From: Herbidospora daliensis
GTDB taxonomy: Bacteria > Actinomycetota > Actinomycetes > Streptosporangiales > Streptosporangiaceae
Assembly: GCF_001570585.1 (NCBI RefSeq)
Contig: NZ_BBXF01000007.1
Location: 325,508 to 389,507, forward strand
Reading direction: 5' to 3'
Length of the DNA: 64,000 nt
This document shows positions 8,982 to 18,125 of the stretch, piece after piece (the stretch's first letter is position 1; each line of letters begins with the position of its first letter). The notes below the pieces were generated by a model. The model did no database searches and was not told the origin of the DNA. It was given only the letters and a program-made list of their open reading frames with translations. Made by a program: the position numbers and the translations under genes.

Positions 8982-10127
8982 GGGGACCACCGCGGCCACC
9001 TCCCACAGGTGCCCGGCCACCGGGCCGGCGATGAGGTGGCCGCCCATCGTCTCCACCCGTTCGGCCATGCCCACCAGGCCGAACCCGCCGCCGAGCCGCG
9101 ACAACCGCGGGTCGGCGGCCGACAGGGGGTTGGCGACCCGGAGCCGCACCGAGTCGTCGAAGGTGGTCAGCCGCACCTCGACCCACGGCGCGTGCGGGGC
9201 GTGGCGGCGGATGTTGGTGAGCGACTCGGTCAGCACCCGGTGCAGCGTGGTCAGCACCTCCGGGGCCAGGGTCAGCGACGAGACGCCCGGCCCGAGGTCG
9301 AAGGTGGCGGCCGGGGAGAACTGGCCGACCATCGTCCGCAGGTCGTCGAGGGTGACCCCGACGTTGCGGGTGGCGTGGTCGTCGGCCCGCAGCACGCCGA
9401 CGAGCCGCCGCATCGAGGCCAGCGCCTCGCTGCCCGCCCCGGCGATGGCGTCGAGCGCCGGGAGCACCGCCTCCGGGTGGGTCTCGCCGACCGCGCGGGC
9501 CGCCTGGGCCTGGACGACGATGCCGGTGATGTGGTGGGCGACCAGGTCGTGCAGCTCCCGGGCCAGTTCGAGGCGCTCGCCCCGCCTGACCCGCTCCTCG
9601 CCGACCTTGCGGCGCTCCTGCTGGACGCGCAGATAGCCGCCGATACCGGCGCCCGCGCCCCACCCGAGGAAGTACACGACCGTGGCGGCCTGCGTGGCCG
9701 CGCTCGCGTAGCCGTCGGCCGGGCCCTCGAACCGGAGCGAGGGCAGGCTGAGCAGCACGACCAGGATCCCGACGGCGAGCACGACCGCGTTCCTGATCGG
9801 CTCGACCCGGCGCAGCACGGTGATGGTCAGGACCATGAACGCGCCCGCCTCGGTGAACCCCACCGCCCGCAGGTCGTCCGCCCCGGCCATGACCGCCGAC
9901 AACCCCAGGGACGTGGCGGCCAGCGCGAGCGTCACCAGCCAGGTCCGCCGTTTGCGCAGCACCACCGCCAGGATGCCGGCGCCGCCGCCGAGGAAGCAGA
10001 CGACCGCCCCCGTGCTGTCGGCCGGGGCCGTCGTCAGGATGGTGTCGAACACCCAGAGCAGGCCGAGCAGGCCCAGCAGCGCTATCTCGCCGGCCCGTTG
10101 CGTCCAGGTGCTCAGTCTTTCCCACAC
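8967..10127 (-). CDS. Sensor histidine kinase, NarL/HisKA_3 class (orphan)
   Basis: A 386-residue membrane kinase. The N-terminal third is hydrophobic, with about five to six membrane segments. The HisKA_3 box LARELHDLVAHHITGIV carries the phospho-acceptor His near residue 190. It is followed by an N-box region (TESLTNIRRHAP) and a G box (GGGFGLVGMAERVETMGG). A REC-LuxR response regulator is the normal partner of this class, but none is encoded within this window, so it is an orphan here. GTG 10127 (VWERLSTW) is the most reasonable start; the frame stays open further upstream but would then run into the divergent 44-residue gene. Confidence 0.82.
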   Translation of the reverse strand: MWERLSTWTQRAGEIALLGLLGLLWVFDTILTTAPADSTGAVVCFLGGGAGILAVVLRKRRTWLVTLALAATSLGLSAVMAGADDLRAVGFTEAGAFMVLTITVLRRVEPIRNAVVLAVGILVVLLSLPSLRFEGPADGYASAATQAATVVYFLGWGAGAGIGGYLRVQQERRKVGEERVRRGERLELARELHDLVAHHITGIVVQAQAARAVGETHPEAVLPALDAIAGAGSEALASMRRLVGVLRADDHATRNVGVTLDDLRTMVGQFSPAATFDLGPGVSSLTLAPEVLTTLHRVLTESLTNIRRHAPHAPWVEVRLTTFDDSVRLRVANPLSAADPRLSRLGGGFGLVGMAERVETMGGHLIAGPVAGHLWEVAAVVPLPAR

Positions 10128-10260
10128 GACCGCAGAGGCTACGACGAAAGGGGTAGACCGGGCATCGGCCGATCGGCCGACCCCGGCACGGTGAACCGTT
10201 CCCATGGGCGAGATGGAGATGAATGTCCGTCTTGTTCTATTGAGAGTGGAGGTGGTCACC

Positions 10261-10395
10261 GTGACCGTGATCGCAATCGCCCTGGTGGCGTTAGGCCTGG
10301 TGCTCGTCGGCGTGCTGGCGCTCGCCGACCCCGTCCTGCTCTCTCGCTTCGAGGAGTCGGACTTCGGAACGAAGGAAAAGCGCAAGGCGGCCTAG
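10261..10395 (+). CDS. Small single-span membrane protein (44 residues)
   Basis: GTG 10261 follows GGAGGTGG at 10248-10255 with good spacing and opens a 44-residue protein: one hydrophobic segment (about residues 2-21) then a charged tail ending in KEKRKAA. In-frame ATGs at 10204, 10213 and 10219 would give up to 63 residues but lack as good a ribosome site. It lies just upstream of metB (17-bp gap). Function is unknown; nothing links it to sulfur metabolism beyond position. Confidence 0.55.
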   Translation: MTVIAIALVALGLVLVGVLALADPVLLSRFEESDFGTKEKRKAA

Positions 10396-10399
10396 CCGA

Positions 10400-10405
10400 T
10401 ACGCT
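10400..10405 (+). promoter_or_regulatory. Candidate leaderless -10 box of metB
   Basis: TACGCT matches TANNNT and sits exactly 7 nt before the metB ATG, the arrangement of leaderless actinobacterial transcripts. No Shine-Dalgarno is visible before metB, which fits. No clear -35 was found. Confidence 0.45.
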
Positions 10406-10412
10406 CGACTCC

Positions 10413-11552
10413 ATGACTGAAGGCTTCGAAACCCTGGCCATCCACGCCGGACAGGAACCCGACCCGCTGACCGGGGCCGTGGTGCCGCCCATCTACGCCG
10501 TCTCGACGTACAAGCAGGACGGCGTGGGCGGACTGCGGGGCGGATACGAGTACAGCCGCTCGGCGAACCCGACCAGGACCGCCCTTGAGTCGTGCCTGGC
10601 CGCCCTCGAAGGCGGGGTGCGCGGGCTCGCGTTCGCCTCGGGCCTGGCCGCAGAAGACACCCTGCTGCGCACGGTCTGCCGGCCCGGCGACCACGTGATC
10701 ATCCCCGACGACGCCTACGGCGGCACCTACCGGCTGTTCGCCAAGGTGCTGGAGCGCTGGGGCCTGGCCTACGACCCCGTCCCGCTCGGCGACGCCGCGG
10801 CGGTGCGCGCGGCGATGCGGCCGGAGACCAAGGTCATCTGGGTCGAGACCCCGACCAACCCGCTGCTCGGCATCGCCGACATCGAGCGGCTCGCGTCCAT
10901 CGCCCACGAGGGCGGCGCGCTGCTCGTGGTCGACAACACCTTCGCCTCGCCCTACCTCCAGCAGCCGCTGGCGCTGGGGGCCGACGTGGTCGTCCACTCG
11001 ACGACCAAGTACGTCGGCGGCCACTCCGACGTCATCGGCGGCGCGCTGGTCGCCCGCGACGTCACGCTGGGCGAGGAGCTCACCTACCACCAGAACGCCA
11101 TGGGCGCGGTGGCCGGCCCGTTCGACGCGTGGCTGACCCTGCGCGGCGTGAAGACCCTCGGCGTGCGCATGGACCGCCACTGCGACAACGCCGAGCGGGT
11201 CGTCGACCTGCTGCTCTCGCACCCGAAGGTGATCGAGGTCTTCTATCCGGGCATCGAGCGCCACCCCGGTCACGAGGTCGCGGCCAAGCAGATGAAGCGC
11301 TTCGGCGGCATGGTGTCGTTCCGGGTCGCGGGTGGCGAGCAGGCGGCCGTCGACGTCTGCGACCGGGCCCGGCTGTTCACGCTCGGCGAGTCGCTCGGCG
11401 GGGTCGAGTCGCTGATCGAGCACCCCGGCCGGATGACCCACGCGAGCGCGGCGGGTTCGCCGCTGGAGGTTCCGGCCGACCTGGTGCGTCTGTCGGTGGG
11501 CATCGAGACCGTCGGAGACCTCCTCGACGACCTCTCGCAGGCCCTCGGCTGA
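10413..11552 (+). CDS. metB: Cystathionine gamma-synthase / PLP-dependent transsulfuration enzyme
   Basis: A 379-residue Cys/Met-metabolism PLP enzyme. It should join O-acetyl- or O-succinyl-homoserine to cysteine (gamma-synthase), although gamma-lyase activity cannot be excluded from sequence. The Schiff-base lysine is Lys199 in HSTTKYVGGHSD. YEYSRSANPTR, FASGLAA, ETPTNPLL and VVDNTFASPYLQ are all present. The length equals the family norm. ATG 10413 gives the expected TEGFETLAIHAGQ start. It is near cbs, separated by an orphan kinase and a small membrane protein. Confidence 0.92.
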   Translation: MTEGFETLAIHAGQEPDPLTGAVVPPIYAVSTYKQDGVGGLRGGYEYSRSANPTRTALESCLAALEGGVRGLAFASGLAAEDTLLRTVCRPGDHVIIPDDAYGGTYRLFAKVLERWGLAYDPVPLGDAAAVRAAMRPETKVIWVETPTNPLLGIADIERLASIAHEGGALLVVDNTFASPYLQQPLALGADVVVHSTTKYVGGHSDVIGGALVARDVTLGEELTYHQNAMGAVAGPFDAWLTLRGVKTLGVRMDRHCDNAERVVDLLLSHPKVIEVFYPGIERHPGHEVAAKQMKRFGGMVSFRVAGGEQAAVDVCDRARLFTLGESLGGVESLIEHPGRMTHASAAGSPLEVPADLVRLSVGIETVGDLLDDLSQALG

Positions 11553-11558
11553 CCCGTC

Positions 11559-11990
11559 CTACGGGTTGAAGAAGACCATCAGGACGAGGATCACCAGCCA
11601 GATCAGGGCGACGATGCCGCCCAGTGCGGCGATCTTGGCGGTCTGGACCCGCCCGTCGTCCGACGGGTCGTCGTTCTCCAGAGCCGCGATCGCCTTCTTC
11701 GTGTCGCGGTCGATGATGACGAGCATCACGGCCGCGACTATGAACAGCGTCATGGATACGGTGAGGTAGACCTCTCCCAGGTTGCTGCCCCCGAGCAGCA
11801 GACCGAAGAGGAAGACGCCCAGGGTCAGCAGGCCGAAGACCCGCCCCATCCGCTTCAGGTAGTGCAGGACGTTCAGGTCCTGCTTGCGGATGTAGCGCGG
11901 GATCGAGCTCGTGACGACGGTCAGCGGGCCGATCGTGAAGATGGCGAAGGCGATGTGCAGCCAGAGCAGCAGCTTGTCGAGGAACGACAT
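11559..11990 (-). CDS. DUF2269-like four-span membrane protein
   Basis: A 143-residue membrane protein with four hydrophobic segments at about 4-24, 47-66, 72-92 and 118-140, and a charged loop (about 93-115) between the last two. It resembles small DUF2269-type integral membrane proteins; the assignment is tentative and the function unknown. ATG 11990 (MSFLDKLLLWLH) is selected because the transmembrane protein starts there; upstream codons are Arg/Asp-rich and look non-coding. It shares a strand with the next small membrane protein upstream (26-bp gap). Confidence 0.65.
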   Translation of the reverse strand: MSFLDKLLLWLHIAFAIFTIGPLTVVTSSIPRYIRKQDLNVLHYLKRMGRVFGLLTLGVFLFGLLLGGSNLGEVYLTVSMTLFIVAAVMLVIIDRDTKKAIAALENDDPSDDGRVQTAKIAALGGIVALIWLVILVLMVFFNP

Positions 11991-12016
11991 GCGCCGAAGG
12001 CTATCGCGATCACGCC

Positions 12017-12265
12017 TCACACCGTCAGGGTGTCGTCGACCTTCGCGCATGTCGGGCAGGCCTGCTCGGGGTGGATCACACACGCCGTGTGGTCCACGTT
12101 GAGTCCGAGCATGCGCCGCGACAACGACGACAGGGCGCTCTGGGGGCTGAGGGTGAGGCTGCGCCGGCGGTCCTCCCGCTTGATGCTGTGCACCAGGAGG
12201 GCGAAACCCGCCAGGGCGCCGAAGGCGAGCAGGAGCGAGACGACGAGGATGAAACTGGACAACAT
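12017..12265 (-). CDS. Small membrane protein with Cys-x-x-Cys tail
   Basis: An 82-residue protein with one N-terminal membrane span (about 3-28), a basic stretch (KREDRRR) that should be cytoplasmic, and a C-terminal cysteine set: TACVIHPEQACPTCAK. The three cysteines and one His could bind a metal or a redox partner; this is inference. ATG 12265 is preceded by GGAGTC. It may be cotranscribed with the four-span protein downstream. I do not recognise a named family. Confidence 0.6.
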   Translation of the reverse strand: MLSSFILVVSLLLAFGALAGFALLVHSIKREDRRRSLTLSPQSALSSLSRRMLGLNVDHTACVIHPEQACPTCAKVDDTLTV

Positions 12266-12383
12266 GTGCGCGACTCCAATCGCTGCGGTGCCTCGCACGT
12301 TATGAGGTCGCGGAGTCGCCCGGTTGTGAGGCGCCGGACAGGGTGATCTCACCTGCTGTTAGACCGATATCACCCTTCGTCCA

Positions 12384-14330
12384 CTATGACCGGCGGCGGG
12401 CCCGCAGGAAGTCGCTCACCACGTATTCGCCGAGTTTGTCGACGTTCGGGGCGAACACCCGGCCGCCGTTGCGGCGGGCGACCTCGTCGACGAACGCCCT
12501 GAGCCGTTCGTCGGCGGCCAGCATGAAGACGTTCAGCGTGGCCCGGCGGCGGGTCATCTTGTCGACCTCGGCCAACGTCAGTTCGAGGGTCTCCTTCGAG
12601 GGGGGCCACTCGAACTGCGGGGTGCCGTCGCGCATCAGGTGGGCGGTCGGCTCGCCGTCGGTCACGACCAGCACGACCGGCTCGAAGTCGGGGTGGCGGT
12701 CGAGGTGGCGGCCCGCGATCAGCAGCGCGTGGTGCAGGTTGGTGCCCTGGACCATGTCCCATTCGAGCCCGGCCAGCTCGTCGGGCTGGAGCACCCGGGC
12801 GTAGTTGGAGAAGCCGATGATCTGCACCGAGTCCTGCGGGAACTTCGACGCGACCAGGGCCTGGAGGGCGAGCGCGGTCTGCTTGGCCGCCGCCCAGGTG
12901 CCGCGCAGCGCCATCGAATAGGACAGGTCGACCAGCAGGCAGACGGCCGCGGCCGAGCGCCTTTCGGTTTCGGCCACCTCGAAATCGTCGACGCTCAGGG
13001 TCACCGGCGCGCCGCCGCCCCGGCGCACCCCGTTGATCACCGTGCGGACGACGTCGATCGGCTGCTCGTCGCCGAAACGCCACTGCCGGGTCGAGCCGGT
13101 CAGCTCCCCGGCGGCCCCCGCGTCGTGCTGGTCGTGGTCGCCCCGGCGGGTGCTCTCCAGGGAGTTGAAGACCCGGCGCAGCGCGGTCTCGCCGAGGCGG
13201 CGCACCGCCTTCGGGGTGAGCTCCAGCTTGCCGCGGTTGCGGCGCAGGTAGCCCTGCTGCTCCAGCTCGCGCTCGATCTGCTTGAGGGCCTGCAGGTCGT
13301 CGACGGCCGTCCGGCCGAGCGCCCGGCGGATCGCCTCCTCGTCGACGTCGGACAGCCGCGCGCCCGGGTAGTCCTGGCGCAGCGACGACTCCAGGTCGTT
13401 GAGGTCGGCGAGCTCCTGGAGGGCGCTGACCGAGTCGCCCATGCTCATCGGCGACTCGCCGCCGACCCGCTCGGCGGAGTTCCAGGCGAGGTCGGGGCGG
13501 CGGGTGTACAGGGAGTCGCCGAGGCGGCGCATCTGGTCGGCCAGGCCGCTGTCCTGGAGGGTCTGGTCCATCAGGCTCGCCAGCTCGGCGCGCTGCTGCG
13601 GGGTCATCGAGGCCAGCATGCGCTGGGCGGCGGCGGCCCGGCGGGCCAGCTGGTCGACCAGTTCCTCCAGGTTGCGCGGGTTCTCCGGGAACATGTCCCC
13701 GTAGTCGCGCATGAAGTCGTCGAAGTCCTGCTGGGTGTGCTCACCCCGGGCGTCGCGGTCGAGCATCTCGTTCAGGGCGGCCATCATCTGCCTGACCCGC
13801 TCCATCGCGGCCGGGTCGGGGTTGGCCAGCGCGTCGCGCATGCCCTTGAACTGGCTGTCGAGCACTTCGCGCCGCAGCAGGTCGCGCAGCTCCTCGAACG
13901 ACCGGCGCGCCTGCGGCGAGCGCCAGTCGTACTCGGAGAGTTCCTGTACGGCCCTCGCGGTGTCCCCCGGCAGGTTGTCGAGCTGGGCCTCGCGGAAGCG
14001 GGCGTCGTCGGACGGGTCGGGGAACAACTCGGTGCGCTCCTGGTCGAGGGCGCGGTCGAGCAGCTCCCTGGCCTGCTCCAGGATCCCGTCGAGCCGGGTG
14101 TTCTGCCGCAGGTCGCGCCTGCGTTTGCGGACCTGCCGGAGCAGCTCTTCGAGCCCGCGCCGCCCCGGCGCGTTGGGCAGCCCGCGTTTCAGCAGGTCAC
14201 GCAGCGCGTCGAGGGGGGTCGAGCCCGACAGGATGGCGTCGCCCATCTCGTCGAGGGCGCCCCTGACGTCGTAGGGCGCCGCCAGGGGGTCGGGGCCGTC
14301 CTGGTATTCGCCGTACCGGTAGGAGGTCAC
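12384..14330 (-). CDS. VWA-domain protein, partner of MoxR-type ATPase (Rv0959-like)
   Basis: A 648-residue protein. The first about 430 residues are helical and Arg/Leu/Glu-rich, with no membrane segment. A von Willebrand A domain follows at about 455-640 with MIDAS elements DLSYSM (near 466-471), GTNLHHAL and VTDGEPT. The M. tuberculosis pair Rv0958/Rv0959 has the same order; such pairs resemble chelatase-type AAA/VWA chaperones that act on metalloenzymes or complexes. GTG 14330 overlaps the stop of the upstream ATPase as GTGA, so the two are translationally coupled. The frame stays open far upstream, but that part is antisense-free shadow of the ATPase. Target complex is unknown. Confidence 0.85.
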   Translation of the reverse strand: MTSYRYGEYQDGPDPLAAPYDVRGALDEMGDAILSGSTPLDALRDLLKRGLPNAPGRRGLEELLRQVRKRRRDLRQNTRLDGILEQARELLDRALDQERTELFPDPSDDARFREAQLDNLPGDTARAVQELSEYDWRSPQARRSFEELRDLLRREVLDSQFKGMRDALANPDPAAMERVRQMMAALNEMLDRDARGEHTQQDFDDFMRDYGDMFPENPRNLEELVDQLARRAAAAQRMLASMTPQQRAELASLMDQTLQDSGLADQMRRLGDSLYTRRPDLAWNSAERVGGESPMSMGDSVSALQELADLNDLESSLRQDYPGARLSDVDEEAIRRALGRTAVDDLQALKQIERELEQQGYLRRNRGKLELTPKAVRRLGETALRRVFNSLESTRRGDHDQHDAGAAGELTGSTRQWRFGDEQPIDVVRTVINGVRRGGGAPVTLSVDDFEVAETERRSAAAVCLLVDLSYSMALRGTWAAAKQTALALQALVASKFPQDSVQIIGFSNYARVLQPDELAGLEWDMVQGTNLHHALLIAGRHLDRHPDFEPVVLVVTDGEPTAHLMRDGTPQFEWPPSKETLELTLAEVDKMTRRRATLNVFMLAADERLRAFVDEVARRNGGRVFAPNVDKLGEYVVSDFLRARRRS

Positions 14331-15730
14331 GTGCGGTAGACCGCGGCGCCCGCGACGTCGTCCTTCGACAGGCGGCGCATCAGGTAGAGGCCCTCGAGCG
14401 CGAACTCCAGCGCGGCGGCGGCGTGGCCGGGGGACTCGTCGCCCTCGCCCATGCCGATCCGCGACATGATCTTGGCCAGGCCCTCGACGCGGCCGATCCG
14501 GCGCAGCAGCTCGGTGGCGCCGACCAGCTCGCCCGACTCGATCTGGGCGCCCTGGGCGAACTTGTCGAGCAGCGGCGCGAGGTCGGCGCCGCCCAGGGTG
14601 CCGCGGAAGGTCTCGGCGGTGGCCCGGCGGAGCAGGTGGGCCAGCACCTCGATCTCCCGGCCCTCCTCGCTGACCTCGAACTCGACCTTGCCGCGCAGCG
14701 TGTGGACGATGCCCGGCAGGTCGCAGACCCGCGCCACCGGCAGGTCCTCCCCGGTCAGGGCGGCCCGCCGCACGGCCGAGGCGGCGGCGGTCTCGGCGGC
14801 GGCGATCGAGAACCGGGCCGACACGCCCGAGCGGGTGTCGACGGCGGACGACTCGCGGACCAGCCGGGTGAACCGGGCGATGATCTCGACCAGGTGGTCG
14901 GGCACGTCGGCGCCGATGTCGGCCATGGCCTCCTGGCGGATCAGCACCAGCTCGTCGTCGACCGACCTCGGGTAGTGGGTGCGCACCTCGGCCCCGAACC
15001 GGTCTTTCAGCGGGGTGATGATGCGGCCCCGGTTGGTGTAGTCCTCGGGGTTGGCGGAGGCGATGAGCAGGACGTCCAGCGGAAGCCGCAGGTTGTAGCC
15101 GCGGACCTGGATGTCGCGCTCCTCCAGCACGTTGAGCAGCGCGACCTGGATGCGCTCGGCCAGGTCGGGCAGCTCGTTGACGGAGAAGACGCCGCGGTTG
15201 GTGCGCGGGACCAGGCCGTAGTGGACGGTCTCGGGGTCGCCCAGGGTGCGGCCTTCGGCGATCTTGATGGGGTCGACGTCGCCGATCAGGTCGCCGACCG
15301 AGGTGTCGGGGGTGGCGAGCTTCTCGCCGTAGCGTTCGCTGCGGTGCTTCCAGGCCACGACGATCTCGTCGTCGCCGAGCGCGCGGCAGCGTCCGCAGAC
15401 GGGGGCGTAGGGGTGGTCGTTGATCTCGCAACCCGCGACGACCGGCGTCCACTCGTCGAGCAGCCCGACGACCGTGCGGATCAGCCGGGTCTTGCCCTGG
15501 CCGCGTTCGCCCAGGAGCACGATGTCGTGCCCGGCGATCAGCGCGCGTTCGAGGTAGGGCAGCACGGAGTCGTCGAACCCGACGATGCCCGGGAACCTCG
15601 GCTCGCCGGCACGCAGCCTGGCCAGCAGGTTCTCGCGGATCTCGGCTTTGACTGACCGGTGGACATGTCCGCTCTCGCGCAGTTCGCGCAGAGTGCTCAA
15701 TGTCGGAGCAGGTGCTGGCGATTTGTGCAC
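14327..15730 (-). CDS. MoxR/magnesium-chelatase-like AAA+ ATPase (Rv0958-like)
   Basis: A 467-residue AAA+ ATPase. The Walker A motif is GERGQGKT (74-81) and the Walker B/sensor region follows FSVNELPDLAERIQVALLNV, with SANPEDYTNRGRI as sensor 1. A cysteine cluster lies between Walker A and B at Cys101, Cys112 and Cys115 (CEINDHPYAPVCGRC), suggesting a zinc site not found in classic MoxR. It should form a ring that works with the VWA protein encoded just downstream. GTG 15730 (VHKSPAPAP) is chosen because a TAGTCT box sits 7 nt upstream; the frame continues open to 15865 without other support. Confidence 0.85.
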   Translation of the reverse strand: MHKSPAPAPTLSTLRELRESGHVHRSVKAEIRENLLARLRAGEPRFPGIVGFDDSVLPYLERALIAGHDIVLLGERGQGKTRLIRTVVGLLDEWTPVVAGCEINDHPYAPVCGRCRALGDDEIVVAWKHRSERYGEKLATPDTSVGDLIGDVDPIKIAEGRTLGDPETVHYGLVPRTNRGVFSVNELPDLAERIQVALLNVLEERDIQVRGYNLRLPLDVLLIASANPEDYTNRGRIITPLKDRFGAEVRTHYPRSVDDELVLIRQEAMADIGADVPDHLVEIIARFTRLVRESSAVDTRSGVSARFSIAAAETAAASAVRRAALTGEDLPVARVCDLPGIVHTLRGKVEFEVSEEGREIEVLAHLLRRATAETFRGTLGGADLAPLLDKFAQGAQIESGELVGATELLRRIGRVEGLAKIMSRIGMGEGDESPGHAAAALEFALEGLYLMRRLSKDDVAGAAVYRT

Positions 15731-15737
15731 GGGATCG

Positions 15738-15743
15738 AGACTA
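15738..15743 (-). promoter_or_regulatory. Candidate leaderless -10 box of the MoxR-type gene
   Basis: On the minus strand TAGTCT lies 7 nt before GTG 15730, matching TANNNT-N7-start. It supports that start codon; no Shine-Dalgarno is present there. Confidence 0.45.
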
Positions 15744-15909
15744 CGTCGCGATCGGAGTTCCGGCACCCCAATGGGGGATTCGGATCTTGACCATTGCGTG
15801 ACGATCCGTACGCGTCGGCAACGTGCTACTGGGGAGAAACGGGGCATGAAGCCTATGCAAGGCAACTACCCGAGATAGCACGACTTGTCGGTAAAGAGGG
15901 GGCGAGACG

Positions 15910-17085
15910 ATGGCGGTAATCACCAGCCGGTTCGCCGACGGTCTCGCCGTCGGGCCCAATCTCGTGGAGAGTGCCGAATCGGCCATCCGGCAGGCCGTCG
16001 AAGGTCTCTCCGGCCCCGCCGACCTGGTCTGCTTCTTCATCTGCGGGGAAGACCCCGACGACGTCGCCCGCGCCGGGCAACGGGCGATGGCGCTGGTCCC
16101 CGACGCCGCGGTGATCGGGTGCAGCGCCACCGGCGTGATCGGCGACGCGCAGGGGGTCGAGCTGACGCCGGCGGTGTCGGCGTGGGCCGCCAGCCTCGGC
16201 GAGGCGCGGGTGACCACCTTCGCGCTGGAGTCGTTGCGGGCCGATGACCGGTTCGTGGTGATCGGGCTGCCGGAACGTGACCCCGACGACCGGGTGGCGA
16301 TCATGCTCGCCGACCCCTACAGCTTTCCGACCGACGCCTTCATCGAGCACTCCGGCGAGGTGCTGGGCAACCTGCCGATCATCGGCGGCCTGGCCAACGG
16401 GCTGCGCGGGCGCGGCTCGGTCCGGCTCTTCGCCGACGGCGAGGTCTACACCGAGGGCGCGATCGGGGTGCTGCTGAGCGGCCCCGTCCAGATCAGCACC
16501 GTGGTCAGCCAGGGGTGCCGCCCGATCGGCCCGACGATGATCGTCACGGCGGCCGAGGACAACCTGCTCCTGGAACTGGCCGGCCAGCCCGCGCTGGCCC
16601 GGCTGGAGGACATCGTCAGCTCCCTCGACGAGGACGACCGCGAACTCGTCGCCAGCGGCCTGCAGATCGGCGTGGCCATGGACGAGTACGCCGAACGCCA
16701 CGAGCGCGGCGACTTCCTCATCCGGGGCGTGCTGGGCATCGACCCCGAACGCGAGGCCGTGGCCATCGGCGACGTCGTGGAGATCGGCCGCACCGTCCGC
16801 TTCCAGGTCCGCGACGCCGAGACGGCCGACGAGGACCTCTACGAACTGCTCGACGCCCACATCGAGGCCGGCGGCCGGGTCGACGGCGCGTTGTTGTTCT
16901 CCTGCAACGGCCGGGGCTCGGCGATGTTCGGCACCCCCGACCACGACGCCCTCGCGCTGCGCGACACCCTGGGCCCCATCGGGATCGCCGGGTTCTTCGC
17001 CGCGGGGGAGGTCGGGCCGGTGGGCGGAGTGAACCACGTACACGGATTCACGGCTTCCGTCCTGGTCTTCTCGTCCTCGTCGTGA
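15910..17085 (+). CDS. FIST N/C domain sensory protein
   Basis: A 391-residue protein with an N-terminal FIST_N domain (about 30-215; GCSATGVIGD is its typical Gly-rich block) and FIST_C (about 220-375; CNGRGSAMFGTPDHDA). FIST domains are thought to bind small ligands, perhaps amino acids, in signalling proteins. Here no output domain is fused, so it is a stand-alone sensor of unknown partner. ATG 15910 is preceded by GGGGGCGAG. A ROK kinase gene begins 13 bp after the stop, so cotranscription is likely. Confidence 0.88.
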   Translation: MAVITSRFADGLAVGPNLVESAESAIRQAVEGLSGPADLVCFFICGEDPDDVARAGQRAMALVPDAAVIGCSATGVIGDAQGVELTPAVSAWAASLGEARVTTFALESLRADDRFVVIGLPERDPDDRVAIMLADPYSFPTDAFIEHSGEVLGNLPIIGGLANGLRGRGSVRLFADGEVYTEGAIGVLLSGPVQISTVVSQGCRPIGPTMIVTAAEDNLLLELAGQPALARLEDIVSSLDEDDRELVASGLQIGVAMDEYAERHERGDFLIRGVLGIDPEREAVAIGDVVEIGRTVRFQVRDAETADEDLYELLDAHIEAGGRVDGALLFSCNGRGSAMFGTPDHDALALRDTLGPIGIAGFFAAGEVGPVGGVNHVHGFTASVLVFSSSS

Positions 17086-17098
17086 GACAGTCCGCTTC

Positions 17099-18118
17099 GT
17101 GGCGGTTCTGGCGATCGACATCGGCGGTACGAAGTGCGCGGTCGCCCTGACCGACGCGTCGGGAGACATCCTGACCTCGGAAGTGGCGCCCACCCCGCCC
17201 GGCGGTGACGCCGAGACCCTCTGGCAGTCGTTGTGGTCGCTGATCGAGACCACGGTCGGCGCCGAGACGGTCGACGGCGTCGGCGTGGGCTGCGGCGGCC
17301 CGATGGCCTGGCCCGAGGGCGTGGTCGCCCCCCTCAACATGCCCGGCTGGCGCGACGGCTTCCCGGTGGTGGCCCGCCTTCGCGAGCGCTTCCCCGGCGT
17401 GCCGGTCCGCGTCCACAACGACGCCATCGCGCTGGCGGCGGCCGAACACTGGAAGGGCGCCGGCCGGGGCGTCGACGACATGATCGGCATGGTCGTCTCG
17501 ACGGGCGTCGGCGGCGGGCTCATCCTGGGCGGCCGCCTGATCAACGGCGGCACCGGCAACGCCGGGCACATCGGCCACGTGGTCGTCGACCCGGCGGGCC
17601 CGCCCTGCGGCTGCGGCGGCAACGGCTGCCTGGAGGCGATCGCCCGGGGCCCCGCCCTCGCGGCCTGGGCGGTCGACCAGGGCTGGGTGCCCGGCACCCC
17701 CGCCGCCGGTCCCATCGACCCCGAACTCTCCGAGCGGGAGGCCGCGGCCCTCTACCGCGAGAACGCCAAGGCGACCGGCCGCCAGCTGGCCGCCGACGCG
17801 GCGGCGGGCGACCAGATCGCGGTCGCCGCCATGAACCGGGCGGGCTGGGCCCTCGGCCTGGCCATCGCCTCGGCGACCCACCTGTGCGACGTCGACCTGG
17901 TGACCGTCGGCGGCGGCCTGTCGCAGTCGGGCCCGCTGCTCTTCGAGCCCCTGGACGAGGCCCTGCGGCTCCACGCGCGGATGGGTTTCTCGTCCCGCGT
18001 GAGGGTGGTCCCCGCCCTGCTGGGCCAGGAAGCGGGGCTGATCGGCGCGGCGGCCCTGATCGTGGGCGGCGACCGCTACTGGTCACCCGGGAATATTCCC
18101 GGTTCGGCCAGGGATTGA
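17099..18118 (+). CDS. ROK-family sugar kinase (glucokinase-like)
   Basis: A 339-residue ROK protein without an N-terminal DNA-binding domain, so an enzyme rather than a repressor. ATP motif AIDIGGTKCAVAL opens the protein. VSTGVGGGLILGG is the second phosphate loop. The zinc motif CGCGGNGCLE lies near residue 170 and follows GHIGHVVVDP with its conserved His. The substrate is probably glucose or N-acetylglucosamine. GTG 17099 has no Shine-Dalgarno; GACAGT sits 7 nt upstream, a weak leaderless-type match. Confidence 0.88.
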   Translation: MAVLAIDIGGTKCAVALTDASGDILTSEVAPTPPGGDAETLWQSLWSLIETTVGAETVDGVGVGCGGPMAWPEGVVAPLNMPGWRDGFPVVARLRERFPGVPVRVHNDAIALAAAEHWKGAGRGVDDMIGMVVSTGVGGGLILGGRLINGGTGNAGHIGHVVVDPAGPPCGCGGNGCLEAIARGPALAAWAVDQGWVPGTPAAGPIDPELSEREAAALYRENAKATGRQLAADAAAGDQIAVAAMNRAGWALGLAIASATHLCDVDLVTVGGGLSQSGPLLFEPLDEALRLHARMGFSSRVRVVPALLGQEAGLIGAAALIVGGDRYWSPGNIPGSARD

Positions 18119-18125
18119 CGCCTTC

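Noticed and set aside
12384-15452. A 1022-codon minus-strand open frame
   Set aside because: Only its last 648 codons (from GTG 14330) are coding. The upstream part is an Arg/Pro-rich frame shadow of the MoxR-type ATPase.
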